From NCBI GenBank assembly GCA_030762935.1, contig CM060893.1:11514001-11578000 (forward strand): DNA of 64,000 nt, read 5' to 3'. Positions 1 through 12,014 of this stretch are shown here, piece by piece. Below the pieces are notes generated by a model, which worked only from the letters and a program-made list of their open reading frames with translations, searched no databases and was not told where the DNA came from. Within the stretch, counting starts at the first letter, position 1; each line of letters begins with the position of its first letter. Origin of the DNA: Hymenopus coronatus. Taxonomy: Eukaryota; Arthropoda; Insecta; Mantodea; Hymenopodidae. A program made the translations under genes and the position numbers.

Positions 1-624
1 ATATTTTGGCACAGAAGTTTTTTCTCTATCTCCCCTCAATGTATTTTAAAGTATTTTTTCAAGGTATGTGATATTTTTTTATCTAATAGCACAATAACTA
101 TAGAATCTAAATCAAAAGAAAACTAGCTGTGACAAAATACTCATTGTGGACTGAAATATGTGCGTACAAAATTTCATTGCAATATCTCAAATAGTTTCCA
201 AAAAAAGATACATAAGTGTGAAAAATGATAAACCTGAGAAATCGAGAAAAGAAAATTTTGTTTGATTGTTTTGTTTAGGGAGTGATCTACATACATTAGA
301 TACTGCCTAATTCACCATAACTAAAGTCAGCTTTTTCTTCCTGGTCAGAAACTAAAGAAACATGCCTTCTAGATATATAACTATGTTTGCCTGTGAGAAA
401 TGTAGAGAAGCAAGGGATCAAAGCTGATAATCAAGCAAGCAGAAAAAGTGGACATGGTATGACAAGTCCTAAGTTGTTATTTTATTTGGACCACAAAGAT
501 ATCAAATTAGGTTTTGAAACTTTGGGAACAATTAGTGAAATAAAAAAAAAGTGAAAATTTTGCCATTTTTAGCCTACATCCCCCCCTTAAACAATACTTC
601 AAAACATTGAAAACTTTTTGTATG
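1..624. other. AT-rich sequence, nothing recognised
   Basis: No open frame with recognisable protein similarity, no tRNA-like promoter boxes and no clear inverted repeats were seen. The right edge meets the first HER copy. Confidence 0.5.
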
Positions 625-1480
625 AAAATCTGATGTTCCATCCACATTATTTTCTCTATATCTCTGCAATAAATTGTTAAAAAGTTTATGCTTCTATCTA
701 CTTTGCTAATTGAGATAAACATTAGCAGAAATACTTTATTGTAAGTAGAAGGGAAATAACGGAATACACTAGGCTAAAACGGGTCAAATCTTTTAAAAGC
801 TGGTTGCCGTGTGGATAAAATCGTTTCTTTGTATAGCCAGGAGTTGACAAGTTCCCATATGTCACTTTGTGAAAGGTTTTAACAATTTTAAAATGGAAAC
901 CAATAACAAGGAATATCTAAAAAATGGTCCACTCCACGTAAAAAACGTACATGACATAAATTCTGTGTTTTATTAAGATCTACCATTTTTATCCAGTAAG
1001 TTTTTGTCTATCTCTTATACAGTTTACTAGTCCTGCAAAATCCAGCAAAATTCATCCAGAATAAAGAGATCTTCAGAGGTTATTTCCAGAAAATTCAAGA
1101 TATACATTTTATATTCTTCATGTAAATGCCTTTAATATGCAGTATTTTAATCAAAATCATTATGAACCATTTTTGAGAAAATCAAAAATTTTGAAATGTT
1201 TTCCATGTAAAGGGTAGTTTGGAATGGGGGAATTTTCCTCAAAATCTTTGTGTGACACCCCTGGAAGATACTAAACTGAAATACCACGTTTGGTATTTTA
1301 CCGATTTTTCATTTTTGAGTTATCGTGTTCAGAGTTACAAGACCTTTTTCGAAAAATGTTTTAGATACAGGAGGACTCTAAAACATGCATTTCCAGTGAA
1401 ATCTCGGTATCAAAGTTTTGGATGGAATGCAATTCCTTCTCTATACACTATGTACATAATACATGTAGAGAAAGTAAAAA
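625..1480 (+). mobile_element. HER repeat copy 1, diverged, near full length
   Basis: The left end (AAAATCTGATGTTCCATCC) and right end (hairpin around ACTATGTACAT followed by GAGAAAGTAAAAA) match the other HER copies, and the internal blocks occur in the same order (TTAGCAGAAAT, GGAGTTGACAA, TCATCCAGAATAAAG, AAAATTCAAGATATACATTTTAT, GTAAAGGGTAG). It is more diverged than copies later in the window, so probably older. No transposase or helicase is encoded. Confidence 0.85.
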
Positions 1481-3269
1481 TGTATTTAATCGCTATTTCT
1501 GCATTAGGGACTTTCAGTTTCATGCAAGTTATTAGTTTATGGCACAATGTCTATAAAAATATCTATTTAAGCTAGGCATTAGTATATTTTCACATGCACA
1601 ATAACTTTTTCAATTTTAGTCTCAATTAGCTTAGTCATCTAGAACTCAATTTTAAGATATGCTTCAAACATTTATTCGAAACATCTTTTTAATTCCAGGC
1701 GAGTCAGTAGTAAGTGAATGCTTAATTATATAAAATGCCAATTCAACATGAGGCAGATAATGAAATGAGATAGGAGGGGGAAGAGGAGGCAGGCAGGCAG
1801 TGCTTGGCTATTCAATGCAAAACATTTTGTTACAATGCATTTGAGGTGAATATAAGCACTGGTCTGGAAGATGGATATTAGATTGTTAATGTCACTTTCC
1901 CTGCATTGAGGAAACATATGACTTTTAAAAAAATATGCTGGTCAGGGCATGTACATTTCATTTCATTGGTTCCAAAACACAAAACATGCTACTGGTAAAA
2001 TAACAATAATTGCAAATACTTATTCTGTAAAACAAACTACAAACACAAATTATACAATACAATGTTGTTTCATTAGTTTAACGATTAACAAGTTTCTTAC
2101 AGTTACCGCTTGAAATATCAACAATAAATAAGAATATTCATTTGATAGCTGCTCCATTTAAATGATGAGGGAATACCTCAATAAATATATAATTTATAAC
2201 AATTGAAGAAATAAAGTGATCTATTTCCAATAGATTTAAACACTTTCACTTAACCTTCAGATGTACATCTGAGTGCATGGAATCATACTGATATAGTGGT
2301 TTACGTTGGCAATGAAATACTAAATTGCTTCTGTAATATCAAGCACAATCCCTTAGTGCTCCCTTAATGTATTTCTTACTCACCCTTTTCCTTTGCTCCT
2401 AAGCTTGAAGCTGATTGTGTTCATATGTTAGTATTTAAGTGCCAGACTTTTGACATCAATCCAATATGAGATGGATTCATCCAGAGGAGGGTATGTACTA
2501 TCTTTTTGAAACATGTCTTCCAGACATTCAGGTGAAACATTTCTGCAATCTTCCCCTTTTGCCACTCACCTAGGCCTGACCTGTGATCATAGACTAATGC
2601 ATACAGGTTGACTCATCCAGGGTTGATGTAGAATACATATTTTAAAAAGTTTTTGCCAACACTGCATAAAGAAAAATGGTAAAGGAAACCAAGTATTGGC
2701 ACCTTTCATGCACTCGACTGTACATTCACCAGCAAAATCTCATAAAACACAACCTTGATTAATCAAAAATAAAATATTACAATATGAGAGTGGATCAAAC
2801 ATAAACAAGGTTTTTATAACACAACATTTATTGGTCAACTTACAGACTGGAACAAAGCAAGTTCCCAAGTCCAATACCCCCTTCCAGAAACCCCAACACA
2901 TACATGTACTATAAAAGTCTCAAACCCCAAAATTCTCGACAGGTACATAGCATAAATTGTTTACATTTTATTCACTCTTATATCATGTAGGCTTAAAACT
3001 TGCAACAATCAGGCAAGAAAATCCGTATCACACATAATCCAATTCTTATTTACTCAAAATCCCCCCCCCCCCCAAATGCATTATTAGCTCAGGAAAGAGA
3101 TCAGAACATCTTTCTTTCATCTGTCATGTTTTATTTTGCGGCAGAGAAATTCTTCCCCATTCGATGTACGAAAAACAATGAGAACGCTGAGCAAATAATA
3201 TGCAATTCTCATACATGAATGGCAACAAAACTTGAAATGAAATTTTTAGTTCTGGGCATCATCATGGTA
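1481..3269. other. Unannotated AT-rich stretch
   Basis: No coding region or known repeat was recognised. A C-homopolymer run lies at about 3061-3074. The stretch ends at the mariner element. Confidence 0.4.
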
Positions 3270-4159
3270 CGAGGGTGATTCAAATATAAACGGTAATTTT
3301 GTTAAAAATATTTATTGATTAAATATATGCACAAGTGACTTCATCAGCATTTCTCAACATAGCCTCCTTCACACTCTATACATTTGTGCCAACATTTTGG
3401 AAATTTGAACATTTCTTCTTCAAAAAAAGTTTGAGAGCATGTCGCCAACAAATTGGGCACATGCTCCTCGACGTCCTCATTGTTTTCGAAATGTTTCCCT
3501 CCAAGTGATTCTTTTATGGGTGGAAACAAAAAAATAGTCTGGGGGGGGACAAGTCTGGACTATAGGGAGGGTGTTCAAGGGTTTTCCAGCGCATGTCTGT
3601 CATTGTGTCCATTGTCAGGAGTAGCGTTGTCTTGGAGAAGGATGACATCTCTGATGGGCATTCAATGTCTTTTGCTTTGGTAGGCAGCTTTTACACACCT
3701 TGACAATTGGCAATAGTAAGCTGCAGTCACTGTACGTCGACCATGAAGAAAATGAACCAGCAAAACTCCTCTGTAGTTGAAATCTGTGAAACTTGACCTC
3801 AGGCTTCAAGCATGACCTTCGTTTTCCACAAATTCTCGACTGCCCTTAAATTGTCTGGCCCAAGTAAACACTCTATTCTGCAACACTGTAGTGTCCCCAA
3901 ACTGTGCCCTTAAACGAGTTAAAATCTCCAAAGGTTTAACCCCTTCCTTGGTTAAAAACTTGATAATGTGTTGTGCAACAGACCAAGGGACTTCTTGCTC
4001 ACTCATGGCTGTACTGATGCCAGAACCTAGCGAAGCAGCTTGCAAAGCTAGTTCTCCCTCCCTAACACACCGACCTCCAACCCTCCACTCCACTGCCCTG
4101 CTCTGAACTGCTTCCTCCACGATATGCAACAATTACTGTTTATATTTGAATCATCCTCG
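3270..4159 (-). mobile_element. Internally deleted mariner element
   Basis: Terminal inverted repeats of about 30 bp start CGAGGGTGATTCAAATATAA on the left and CGAGGATGATTCAAATATAA on the complement of the right. Each is flanked by TA (3268-3269 and 4160-4161), the mariner/Tc1 target duplication. At 890 bp it is about 400 bp shorter than a typical 1.3-kb mariner. The transposase remnant runs on the minus strand. It is non-autonomous. Confidence 0.92.
3344..4006 (-). pseudogene. Mariner transposase, deleted and frameshifted
   Basis: The ATG at 4006 starts MSEQEVPWSVAQHIIKFL and continues through a mariner N-terminal helix-turn-helix (GVKPLEILTRLRAQFGD, then VFTWARQFKGSREF). After about 67 residues the frame stops. 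The next recognisable blocks are FNYRGVLLVHFLHGR and ILLQDNATPDNG, the latter holding the second catalytic Asp. Last come FPPIKESLGGKHF and KCIECEGGYVEKC, the usual mariner C-terminus, in shifted frames. The middle of the protein, including the first catalytic Asp, is missing. This agrees with the short element. An active enzyme is excluded. Confidence 0.9.
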
Positions 4160-4807
4160 TAACATAACAGATTGGAACTGCTTGAGCAATTAAGACCTCT
4201 TCTGAGAAAAGAAGATCTGGCCCCAGAAAAGAAAATCTGAGAGCATAGAGACAGTTACAGCTGGACTTCCATCAGACAGAAGAGCTTGGTTAAGAGCATG
4301 ATGTAACATTTATTGTACTTGGGTACATTTACAATTGTTTACATCATACCCTTAAACTACCGCGCGACCGAAAAACATCTGAACTGCTGTGCTGTATTTT
4401 TTCACTGCGCACACGGAAACATAATAGCACACAGCTGCTGTCCACAAAGTCGAAATGCTGACTTGTTTTCTCTAGCCTGAAAGTGCAGTATTGAGCTGAT
4501 GGTGATATCCTGTGGTTGAGTTATTACCAGTGTGCTTTATTATGTTGTCCTGTACTTAGTCGCAGAGGTATTATGGCTCAGCATTTGTTTTCTACTGAAT
4601 AGTGTGTATTTATTTATGATTTGTATGCATTAACATATTTTGTGAGTGGACTTTCAATAGTGTATATAATGGCAAAATTGACCCACACTTAATATTTCTC
4701 ATGGGCAAGGCTTGGTTCCACCTTCATGAATATTCACAAAAAAACCATTATTGGAGCTCTGAGAAACCTAATATTGTTCGTGAAAAACCCCTTCAAGACA
4801 AAAAAAA

Positions 4808-5647
4808 TCTGATGTGTACCATTCACATAACTTTCTCTATATCCCTGCAACAAATTATTCTTAAAAAGCTTATACTTCTATTTACTTTATGCAAATCAGA
4901 AAAGATTAGCAGAAATAGTTTTATTACTTGCCTCCTTGTAAGTAGAAGCGAAATAAGGGAGTACCACAGGTTAAAGTGAAAGCCAAAAGCTGGTTGCTAT
5001 GTGACTGATGTTCCTTTGTTTGTATGGACAGGAGTTGACAAATTCCTGTATGAGAAAGTATAAGTTTTCCAAAACTGAAACCAAGAAAAAGGAATATCTC
5101 AAAAACGATCAACTCCACGAAAAAAATGTGTATAACATAAATTGTGTGTTTTAACGTGTTCTACATTTTTGGTGTGTTAAGTTTTTGTCCATCTCTTACG
5201 GTTTAGTAGTTATGAAAAATTCATCCAGAATAAAGGAGTCTTCGGAGGTTCTTCCCAGAAAATTCAAGATATACATTTCATTTGTCAGATAAATATCTTT
5301 AATATACGAAATTTTAATCAAAATCGTTAGAGCCATTTTTGAGAAAATAAAAATTTTCGAAAAAAGTTCCATGTAAAGGGTAGTTGGGGGTGGGGGAATT
5401 TTTCTCAAAATCGTGTCGCATCCCTGGAAGATACTAAACTTAAATACCAAGTTTGGTATTTTAGCGACTTTTCGTTTTTGAGTTATCGTGTTCACAGACA
5501 CACGGACCTTTTTGTGAAAATGCTTTTTTTGGTTACAGGGGACCCTAAAACATATATTTCCAGTGAAATCTCGGTATCAAATTTTTTGGTGGAGTGCAAT
5601 ACATTCTCTATTCACTATGTACATAGTGAGTATAGAGAAAGTAAAAA
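4808..5647 (+). mobile_element. HER repeat copy 2, full length
   Basis: It begins TCTGATGTGTACCATTCAC after an A-run and ends at the terminal hairpin plus GAGAAAGTAAAAA. All internal blocks are present, with a short internal tract (TTCACAGACACACGGACC). Flanking bases show no obvious target duplication other than A-runs. Confidence 0.9.
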
Positions 5648-6472
5648 TTGGTGTATGATGCGCCATTAGTGGAGAAAGAGTTATAAGCTCAATTTTTTCG
5701 GAGTCAACAGTTGACGCCCATACATACATAAATACAATTTTGCCTCGTTAAAGAATGCATGGATTGTGTCTCTGGAAATAGAGTCAAAACCTCATGTGAT
5801 AGCTACTCCACCTCCATGGTGACTTTTTACAAGGTCTCTCAGTTTTTGCACTCTTGCTTCAGCTTGTCCCAGTAGGTGACTTATATAAGATATCTCTGCA
5901 CTTTCTGAAGACACTGTGTGGTCCTTCCCAAAAGTACTTGAAAGTTATTTTAGAACAGCAGTTCAGAGCCCTAACTTTTTGGAACTTATTGGAACTGCTC
6001 TGAAAGTATGAATTTTCCCCTTCTCTGATCTGAAATCCTTTGTCTGCTGATATAAAAAGTGCAATATCCCGTGTTATTAACTGACCTCAGCTGCAGCCTG
6101 ATTGTTATTATTAAGACACTTAATTGGGTTTATAAACACTCGTGATCCCAGTTAGTCGAGAGTACTCAAAATGAAATGTTATGTCCTAACTAATTTTACA
6201 GTAGTCCCAAAGCATACACATCTCAAGGTCTTATTTGTATTGGAATTAAGTTATGTTCTTTCGTACACGAGTGCGTAAAAGTTTGCTTTGACTACATGAA
6301 GGATGTTTATTTTTAATTTTTCTCTCCCAAAAAAAGCTTTTTTTTTTTAATACTTTTTTTTTTTTTAATACTTTTTTTTATTTTCTCTTTCTTTCAAAAA
6401 CACTTATTTTTTGAAAACTACAAGTTTAGCTTACCGTAATATTTTAGCACTAACATCTTTGCTTCCTTTGTC
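5648..6472. other. Unannotated; T-rich low complexity at 6336-6400
   Basis: No gene seen. From about 6336 to 6400 a T-rich motif (T-run plus AATAC) repeats about three times. Confidence 0.4.
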
Positions 6473-6685
6473 ACCCTCCGTGGTGTAATGGTTAGCATGC
6501 TAACTTCATATACCCAAGGTCGTGGGTTCAAACCCAACGGGGACGATGGATTTTTTTCGGGTGTAAAAATCCTTAGGATGGCTTCCTTCGGAAGGGATGT
6601 AAAGCCGTTGGTCCCGTGTCGTAGATTTATGGCACGTAAAAGAACCTCAAGCCTGATAGAGAGACCTCTGAACAAAACAATATCA
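6473..6685 (+). mobile_element. tRNA-derived SINE, family 1, 3'-truncated
   Basis: The head CCTCCGTGGTGTAATGGTTA looks like a pol III A box and GGGTTCAAACCC like a B box. The family body follows (TTCGGGTGTAAAAATCCTTA, then CCTCAAGCCTGATAGAGAG). The 3' portion carried by the 62396 copy is missing. Confidence 0.85.
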
Positions 6686-7672
6686 GTCACCATTCTTTGT
6701 CAGGACAAACCCAATGCTCCAAGCTAAAAGGCCATTGAGGAGGATTATTAAATCAAATGGTAGCCGAAAAATCTTCAGAACACTCTAATGAGTCTGTTCA
6801 ACAGAGGTATTACACGAGGAGACCAATCGTAAGAAACCATCATACTTCACTTTTTTCTTTTTGGCATACTTCTCATACACTCTTCCACACACAAATGTCA
6901 GATCCCATTTATTTAATCATAAGCCTTCAAGAAACTAAATTTAAAAAAGAAAACTTCACAATTCTCTCACTCAATACAATGAAAAATAACTTACAATTAG
7001 GTGCATATACCATTGTCACATTTCAACACCTATTAACCAACTCAAAATAACATATGAGCATATCACATAATCAAATACTTGAATATTATTGGTCAAGAAG
7101 TCATCTCACACCATTAAGCAGAACAATTAACTAATGAGATCAAAACAATCTGGAACATTGACAGGCATGTGCGAGAAATCAGTACAAAGTTTAAACATTA
7201 TGGGCACAAGGTTCTCTGAATTGTTAAAAAACCACATTTTTTGTTTTAGGCACTAATAAAATCTATATTATTTCAGAAAATGTATACTTTTGGGGGGTTA
7301 AGAGACTTTTAAGGCATTTAAATTTAATTTAAATGCCCCTTTTTAAAAACATTTTTAGCTTTAAGTGCACTTTCTCAAAACATTTTTGGATACTTATATA
7401 TGAGAGGTACAGAGCTGACATTTTTGGTTCGTGTATAAAATACATAGTTAAACTTTCTGAATCACAATCATAATTTTATAATGCATATTAGTGATATTAA
7501 GAAAGCAACAACAATACAAATTTTTAACATTTTTGCTTTTTAGACTTTATTTTTTTCAATTTCTAATGAACTGGATTATGTAACTAAACAATTGAGGTTC
7601 AAAAGATGCAAGTGTGATTATGTATTGCGAGTAGTATCAGAGAAAAAGGTACATACATTCACATGTTTTGAG

Positions 7673-7800
7673 ATGATGATGGTGATGGTTAGTGTTTAAG
7701 GGCGTTCAACTACAAGGTCATCAGCCCCCTTTTCAAACAAATCATGGTAAAAGCCAGGGATAAAGCTCAATAAGAAATATTATAAATAAGAACGAACAAT
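7673..7800 (+). repeat. SINE-like repeat, family 5 fragment
   Basis: The motif TTTAAGGGCGTTCAACT followed by AGGTCATCAGCCCC recurs at 26955-27000 in the same order, preceded in both by a GATGATGATG-type tract. It is a dispersed repeat whose 3' part drifts into AT-rich sequence. Confidence 0.55.
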
Positions 7801-7811
7801 AAATCTAAAAA

Positions 7812-8195
7812 TCAATGTATAAAAGTAATCATGCAAAAAGCCACAGATTGGGGATTTAAGAAAAAAAATATTTCAAAAACAAGGGTGAAAACAACTAAAT
7901 CCGTTATCTTTGATAAAAATTTAAACATCTTAGCTGCCACTTGGTTATCCTCTGCAAGACTGACCGACAGTTGCAGTGATTCCTGAATGTGCGCTAGATT
8001 AACGCACTCTAGCAACACATGACGGACAGACAAATCTTGTCCACACATAGCGGACACAATGGAGCAGATTCACTCTTAAGAAGGAAACTATGTGTAAAAT
8101 TGCAATGGCCAATATGCAAACGAGTCACAATCACTTCCTCCTGTCGAGATTGACTACAAGAAGCTACCCAGTTTGTTAGAAAGTCCTTCACTGCT
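7812..8195 (-). pseudogene. Non-LTR retrotransposon C-terminal fragment
   Basis: One minus frame reads VTRLHIGHCNFTHSFLL then SAPLCPLC. A shifted frame continues with GQDLSVRHVLLECVNL. The pattern RLRIGH...THS.L...CP.C...L.V.H.LLEC is the post-RNase-H zinc-knuckle segment of jockey/R1/I-type non-LTR retrotransposons. The frame change is near 8040, and the RT domain is not nearby, so this is a truncated, dead 3' fragment. Confidence 0.75.
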
Positions 8196-8544
8196 CTAAG
8201 CTACATGTTTTAAGAGTAAATATTATTTTTCTGCTGAATGAAATATTTTTTATAGACTCAACTCTATAAGCTAAAAATGCAAAAAAGAACTTGAAATAAC
8301 TAACATGATTTGTACAACAATTTGTATACATTTCAAGAAAATAAATGGAGAATTTTAAGCGCAATAGTAATTCAACTCGCTAAAGGTATAAGTACCTTGT
8401 ACCCTTAATTGCTCAAACACCAAGCTCTTCTGAAACATCTACATAGTAACATGACCCAAATAATATGGTAAGTAAAAACCCCTTGTGTAGTCAAAGTAAA
8501 CCTTTACCTATTAATATAATTCCTCTGATAAAGCTACAATTGTG
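8196..8544. other. 3' flank of the zinc-finger exon
   Basis: AT-rich sequence downstream (minus sense) of the zinc-finger stop codon; probably the 3' UTR plus intergenic DNA. No unambiguous minus-strand polyadenylation signal was chosen. Confidence 0.3.
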
Positions 8545-9958
8545 TTAACTTTTGTCCTCGTGAATTAAAAAGTGTCTTTTCAAGCATGATGTTGTGCGAA
8601 AGCTCTTGTCGCAAACACTACATTTGTGTGGTCTTACGTCCACATGGATCAACTTATGTTGGTTCAAATTTGAAGATGTAGTAAAGCTCTTTTCACATTG
8701 TTTACATTTGAATAGTTTTTTGCCCTCATGAATTAAATTATGCCCTTTCAAATGTGATGCTTTGGTGAAGCTCTTTTCACAGTGCTGACATTTATATGGC
8801 CTTATGCCCTCGTGAATTAAAGTATGAGTTCTCAAATGTGACGCGCAGGCAAAGGTCTTCTCACAAATGTTACACTTGTATATCCCTTCGTGAATCAAGT
8901 TGTGAGCTTTTAAATGTAATGCAGTAAGATAACTTTTATCACACTTATTACATTTAAATGGCCTTGTGCCTATATGAACTAAACTATGCTCTTTTAAATT
9001 GGATGATGTCGTGAAGCTCTTTTCACACTTGCTGCATTTAAATGCCCTTGTGCCCTCGTGAAATAAATTATGAGTTCTTAAATGTGACGCTGTGAAAAAT
9101 CTCTTGTCGCATTTTTCACATTTGAATGGCCTCTTGCCCTCATGAATTATGTTATGTCTTTTCAAACGTGCAGCTGTAGGAAAGTTCTTGTTACAAATAT
9201 CACAGTGGTGTTCTCCGCTGATTTCATGAATTACAACATGCTGTTTCAAATTTGACGATGTAGTGAAGCACTTATCACATTGGTCACACTTAAATGGCCT
9301 TTTGCCCTCGTGAAATAAATTATGAACTCTCAAATGTGACGCTGTGAAAAAGCTTTTGCCACACTTGTCACATTTGAATTGTCTTTTACCCTCATGAATT
9401 AAATTATGTCCTTTCAACAGCGATGCTTTGGTAAAGCTCTTCTCACAGTGCTGACATTTAAATGGCCTAATGCCCTCGTGAACCAAATTATGGTTTCTTA
9501 AATGTGATGCGCAGGCAAAACTCTGAACACAAATATTGCACTTGTACACCCCTTCATGGATTAAATTATGAGCTTTCAAATGTGACGCTGTAACATAGCT
9601 TTTATCACACTTGTCGCATTTAAAAGGTCTGTTTCCTTCATGAATCAAATTATGTCTTCTCAAGCGTGACGCTGTAGGAAAGATTTTATCACAAATATGA
9701 CACTTGTTCCTGTTTTCACTCATATGAGCAGCAATATGAGTTTGTAAATCTGGTGCCTGACTAAAACACTTGCCACAGATTATGCATTTGTTTGACGGTT
9801 TGTCACCCACATGGAATGTGTCTGCAATATCTTCTCCATGAACATTTATGTTTGGCATTTCATGATAAGGACTGCTATTTTCTCTCGGTTTTAAGCAACC
9901 CTTATCTAATCCTCCACTGGTGTCAGATTCATGGTTCCACAGTGCTCCTGCAACCAAT
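8545..9958 (-). CDS. C2H2 zinc-finger protein, terminal exon (15 fingers)
   Basis: Probable sequence-specific DNA-binding nuclear protein. Reading down from 9958, a strong acceptor (CTGCTACATTTCAG) precedes an acidic spacer of about 60 residues and then 15 C2H2 fingers (C-X2-C-X12-H-X3-H). Linkers are mostly HEGKRPFKC or HEGIRP rather than the vertebrate TGEKP. The stop TAA is at 8545-8547. The exon starts on the third base of a codon, so it needs an upstream exon donating two bases. The in-frame hydrophobic stretch above 9958 is intron, not signal peptide. Fingers 2-7 and 8-14 look like duplicated blocks: fingers 3, 4 and 5 resemble 11, 12 and 13, 2 resembles 8, and 6-7 resemble 9-10. All fingers keep their metal ligands, which argues for function. 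The N-terminal exon is not established; 14822-15722 is a close paralogue. Confidence 0.88.
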
Positions 9959-10962
9959 CTGAAATGTAGCAGGAAAACCATCAGCAAAAACAATGCACTG
10001 GAAATGTAACATTTACAGACTGCATTGAAGTTCAGAATTGTAAAGGTAATTAGAGCTTTGTACCTGAAACAAAACTGGTGATTATGCTTAAAAGTAATAT
10101 ACTGAGTAATGTTTAGTATTTAGTTTTATTAAAGTAAAAAGAAAAGGAAGAACCACTAAACTAATTGGTTTATGTGGCTATGAATAAAAACATATTTGTC
10201 TGTGTTTTTCCGCAACATGAGCACCTTTAATAAAGGGGAATGAAAATAAGGGAATATATAGCTTAGAACCCCACTCCTGCCAAACACCGAAACCTACAAG
10301 AGAACAAGACAAATACTGACAAGAAAAAATATCATCTGAAATGATTTCTACTCTACAGAGGCCATGAAGATGGAAGAATGGAAGCAAGGCAAACTACAAC
10401 TTTTGGCATGTAGTTACACGATACGCAGCACTTGAATTCCATCCATCATAAGCTCTGCCACAACAAGCAATTCCACCAGACAAACAAAGACTGTGTGTGC
10501 AAACTGTGCAACAAACCATGTGAGAGATGCCACACACAAAACTGCAATAAAAAAACAATGCTAGCCCTAGAATAATACAAATCAATTTCATTCTTTGCAC
10601 ATTGTGCACACTCCCACTAATAAATAGCTTAGGACCTTAATAATCTTTCAGTTAAAGATTTAATTCAAACCCATATAACTAAAAATATTACACATGATCA
10701 TTCATTCCTGAGTGGGCATGGAGAAGTGTATTATTAGATTATCATTCTGTGAAAGTTACTTTTAAAAATGACTAAAATGGCAGGGTATGCATTTCATTGT
10801 ATTTTCATTCAATATGACAGTTAAATCAATATACACTTTACATTAATACAGCCTTTCTCACACAAGATTGTTTTATGTTATCCTATATGTTTATTTACTC
10901 TGTAAAACTTGCGGAAAAACACTTAATTTGTGAATAACTGAAATTCTTAGAGATACTCTTAC
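9959..10962. other. Upstream intron of the zinc-finger gene
   Basis: AT-rich with no convincing exon; presumed intronic if the 10963-11257 block or a more distal exon belongs to the 8545-9958 gene. Confidence 0.35.
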
Positions 10963-11257
10963 CAGGAGACCATTAATATTACACACTCATTGACTAGCAG
11001 AGAAGCTATGGCCACTTGTTTTGATTTGGACAGTTCGGCTATTTTGGCTGTGGATTTGGATGGAGTGCGCCCAGGTTTAGTAAATGGAGATGTGTAATGC
11101 CTGAACTATGATGTGACTGAAGTGCCAGATCATCATCATTGTCATCCATTTTGCTAGTCTCAGTCATTTCCGACGAATCCATGGATATAACTTGTGGTAC
11201 AATATAACGCTCCTGAATTCTCTCATCTACCTGATTTTTGCATACATAGTTTTCCAT
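10963..11257 (-). other. Candidate exon or decayed exon, acidic/Ser-rich
   Basis: ATG at 11257 in good context (GGAGGATGGAA), with an in-frame TAA just upstream, opens MENYVCKNQVDERIQ. A segment rich in Met, Ser and Asp follows (SSEMTETSKMDDNDDD), and the frame ends at 11041. A shifted frame then continues as SPFTKPGRTPSKSTAKIAEL up to a strong donor, CTG|GTAAGAG, at 10963/10962. The donor leaves two bases, the phase the 8545-9958 exon needs, but the direct junction would create TGA. It may be a 5' exon, a frameshifted pseudoexon, or part of an unrelated gene. The protein is not recognised. Confidence 0.35.
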
Positions 11258-11737
11258 CCTCCTTTACTGCTTAATATGTAGTGTTTTCCATTTCCTAAAC
11301 AATAAGATATCCACCTCAAGCCTTCAATGTCAAATACTTCTTTCACCCAGCAGTGAGTGGCAAAGTCCTTAATCCATATGAGCTATCTTGTCCTCTCAAA
11401 CATACAAGTTCTATGAAAGCATAGGCTCTTTTTCTACTGCCGTTATCTAACATGACTGTGGAAAACTTGTTGGGTTTCTTTCCTTTAGAAGGGCATTCCA
11501 TTTTAACTCTGTTATGTTCCCTAATCCCCCGCCGCTGAATCCTTGCACTTGACAGTTAGGGTGGTTTCGTGTTAGGTTGGCTATGCTGTCTTTGCAGCGT
11601 TGCCAGAGTAACTAGTAAACAGTATACATAGTAAATGAATGCCGATGAATAATGAAACTAATTCGTTATTATTTATGTTAATTGAAAATAACAGTGATAC
11701 TATAACTTATGTAGCATACATTACATATTTATGAAAT

Positions 11738-12014
11738 GAAATGGTGTTTTATTTATGGATGCTCTTTTCAGCATCCCATTCTATACTGGGCGTAAAAGAC
11801 GCTTAATTTTGCTCAGAGGCCTCTCTATCAGGCTTGAGGTTCTTTTATGTGCCATAAATCTGCGACACAGGACCAATGGCTTTACTTCCCTTCTGAAGGA
11901 AGCCATGCTAAGGATTTTTACACCCGAAAAAATCCATCGTCCTCCACCAGGTTTGAACCCCTGACCTTGGGTATATGAAGTTAGCATAGTAACCATTACA
12001 CCACGGAGGGCGAC
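11738..12014 (-). mobile_element. tRNA-derived SINE, family 1, near full length
   Basis: On the minus strand the tRNA-like head (complement of ACCATTACACCACGGAGGG) begins near 12014. The body ends near 11738 with the complement of TGGTGTTTTATTTATGGA. Mutated bases in both promoter boxes suggest an old copy. Confidence 0.85.

Noticed and set aside
5196..5501. Roughly 100-codon open frames (VNTITQKRKV type) in many places as protein-coding genes
   Set aside because: They fall at the same place in every HER copy, on both strands, with no start context, splice sites or known domain, and many copies are broken. Treated as repeat sequence.
6473..6560. Functional tRNA gene (GTAATGG...GGTTCAAACCC)
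   Set aside because: The same head recurs with the same unrelated body at many places and has no paired acceptor stem; it is the SINE family 1 promoter.
9959..9993. Signal peptide or membrane segment at the start of the 15-finger protein (MFLLMVFLLHFRLV)
   Set aside because: It is the pyrimidine-rich intron end read in frame; the acceptor CATTTCAG and the identical layout in the paralogue place the exon start at 9958.
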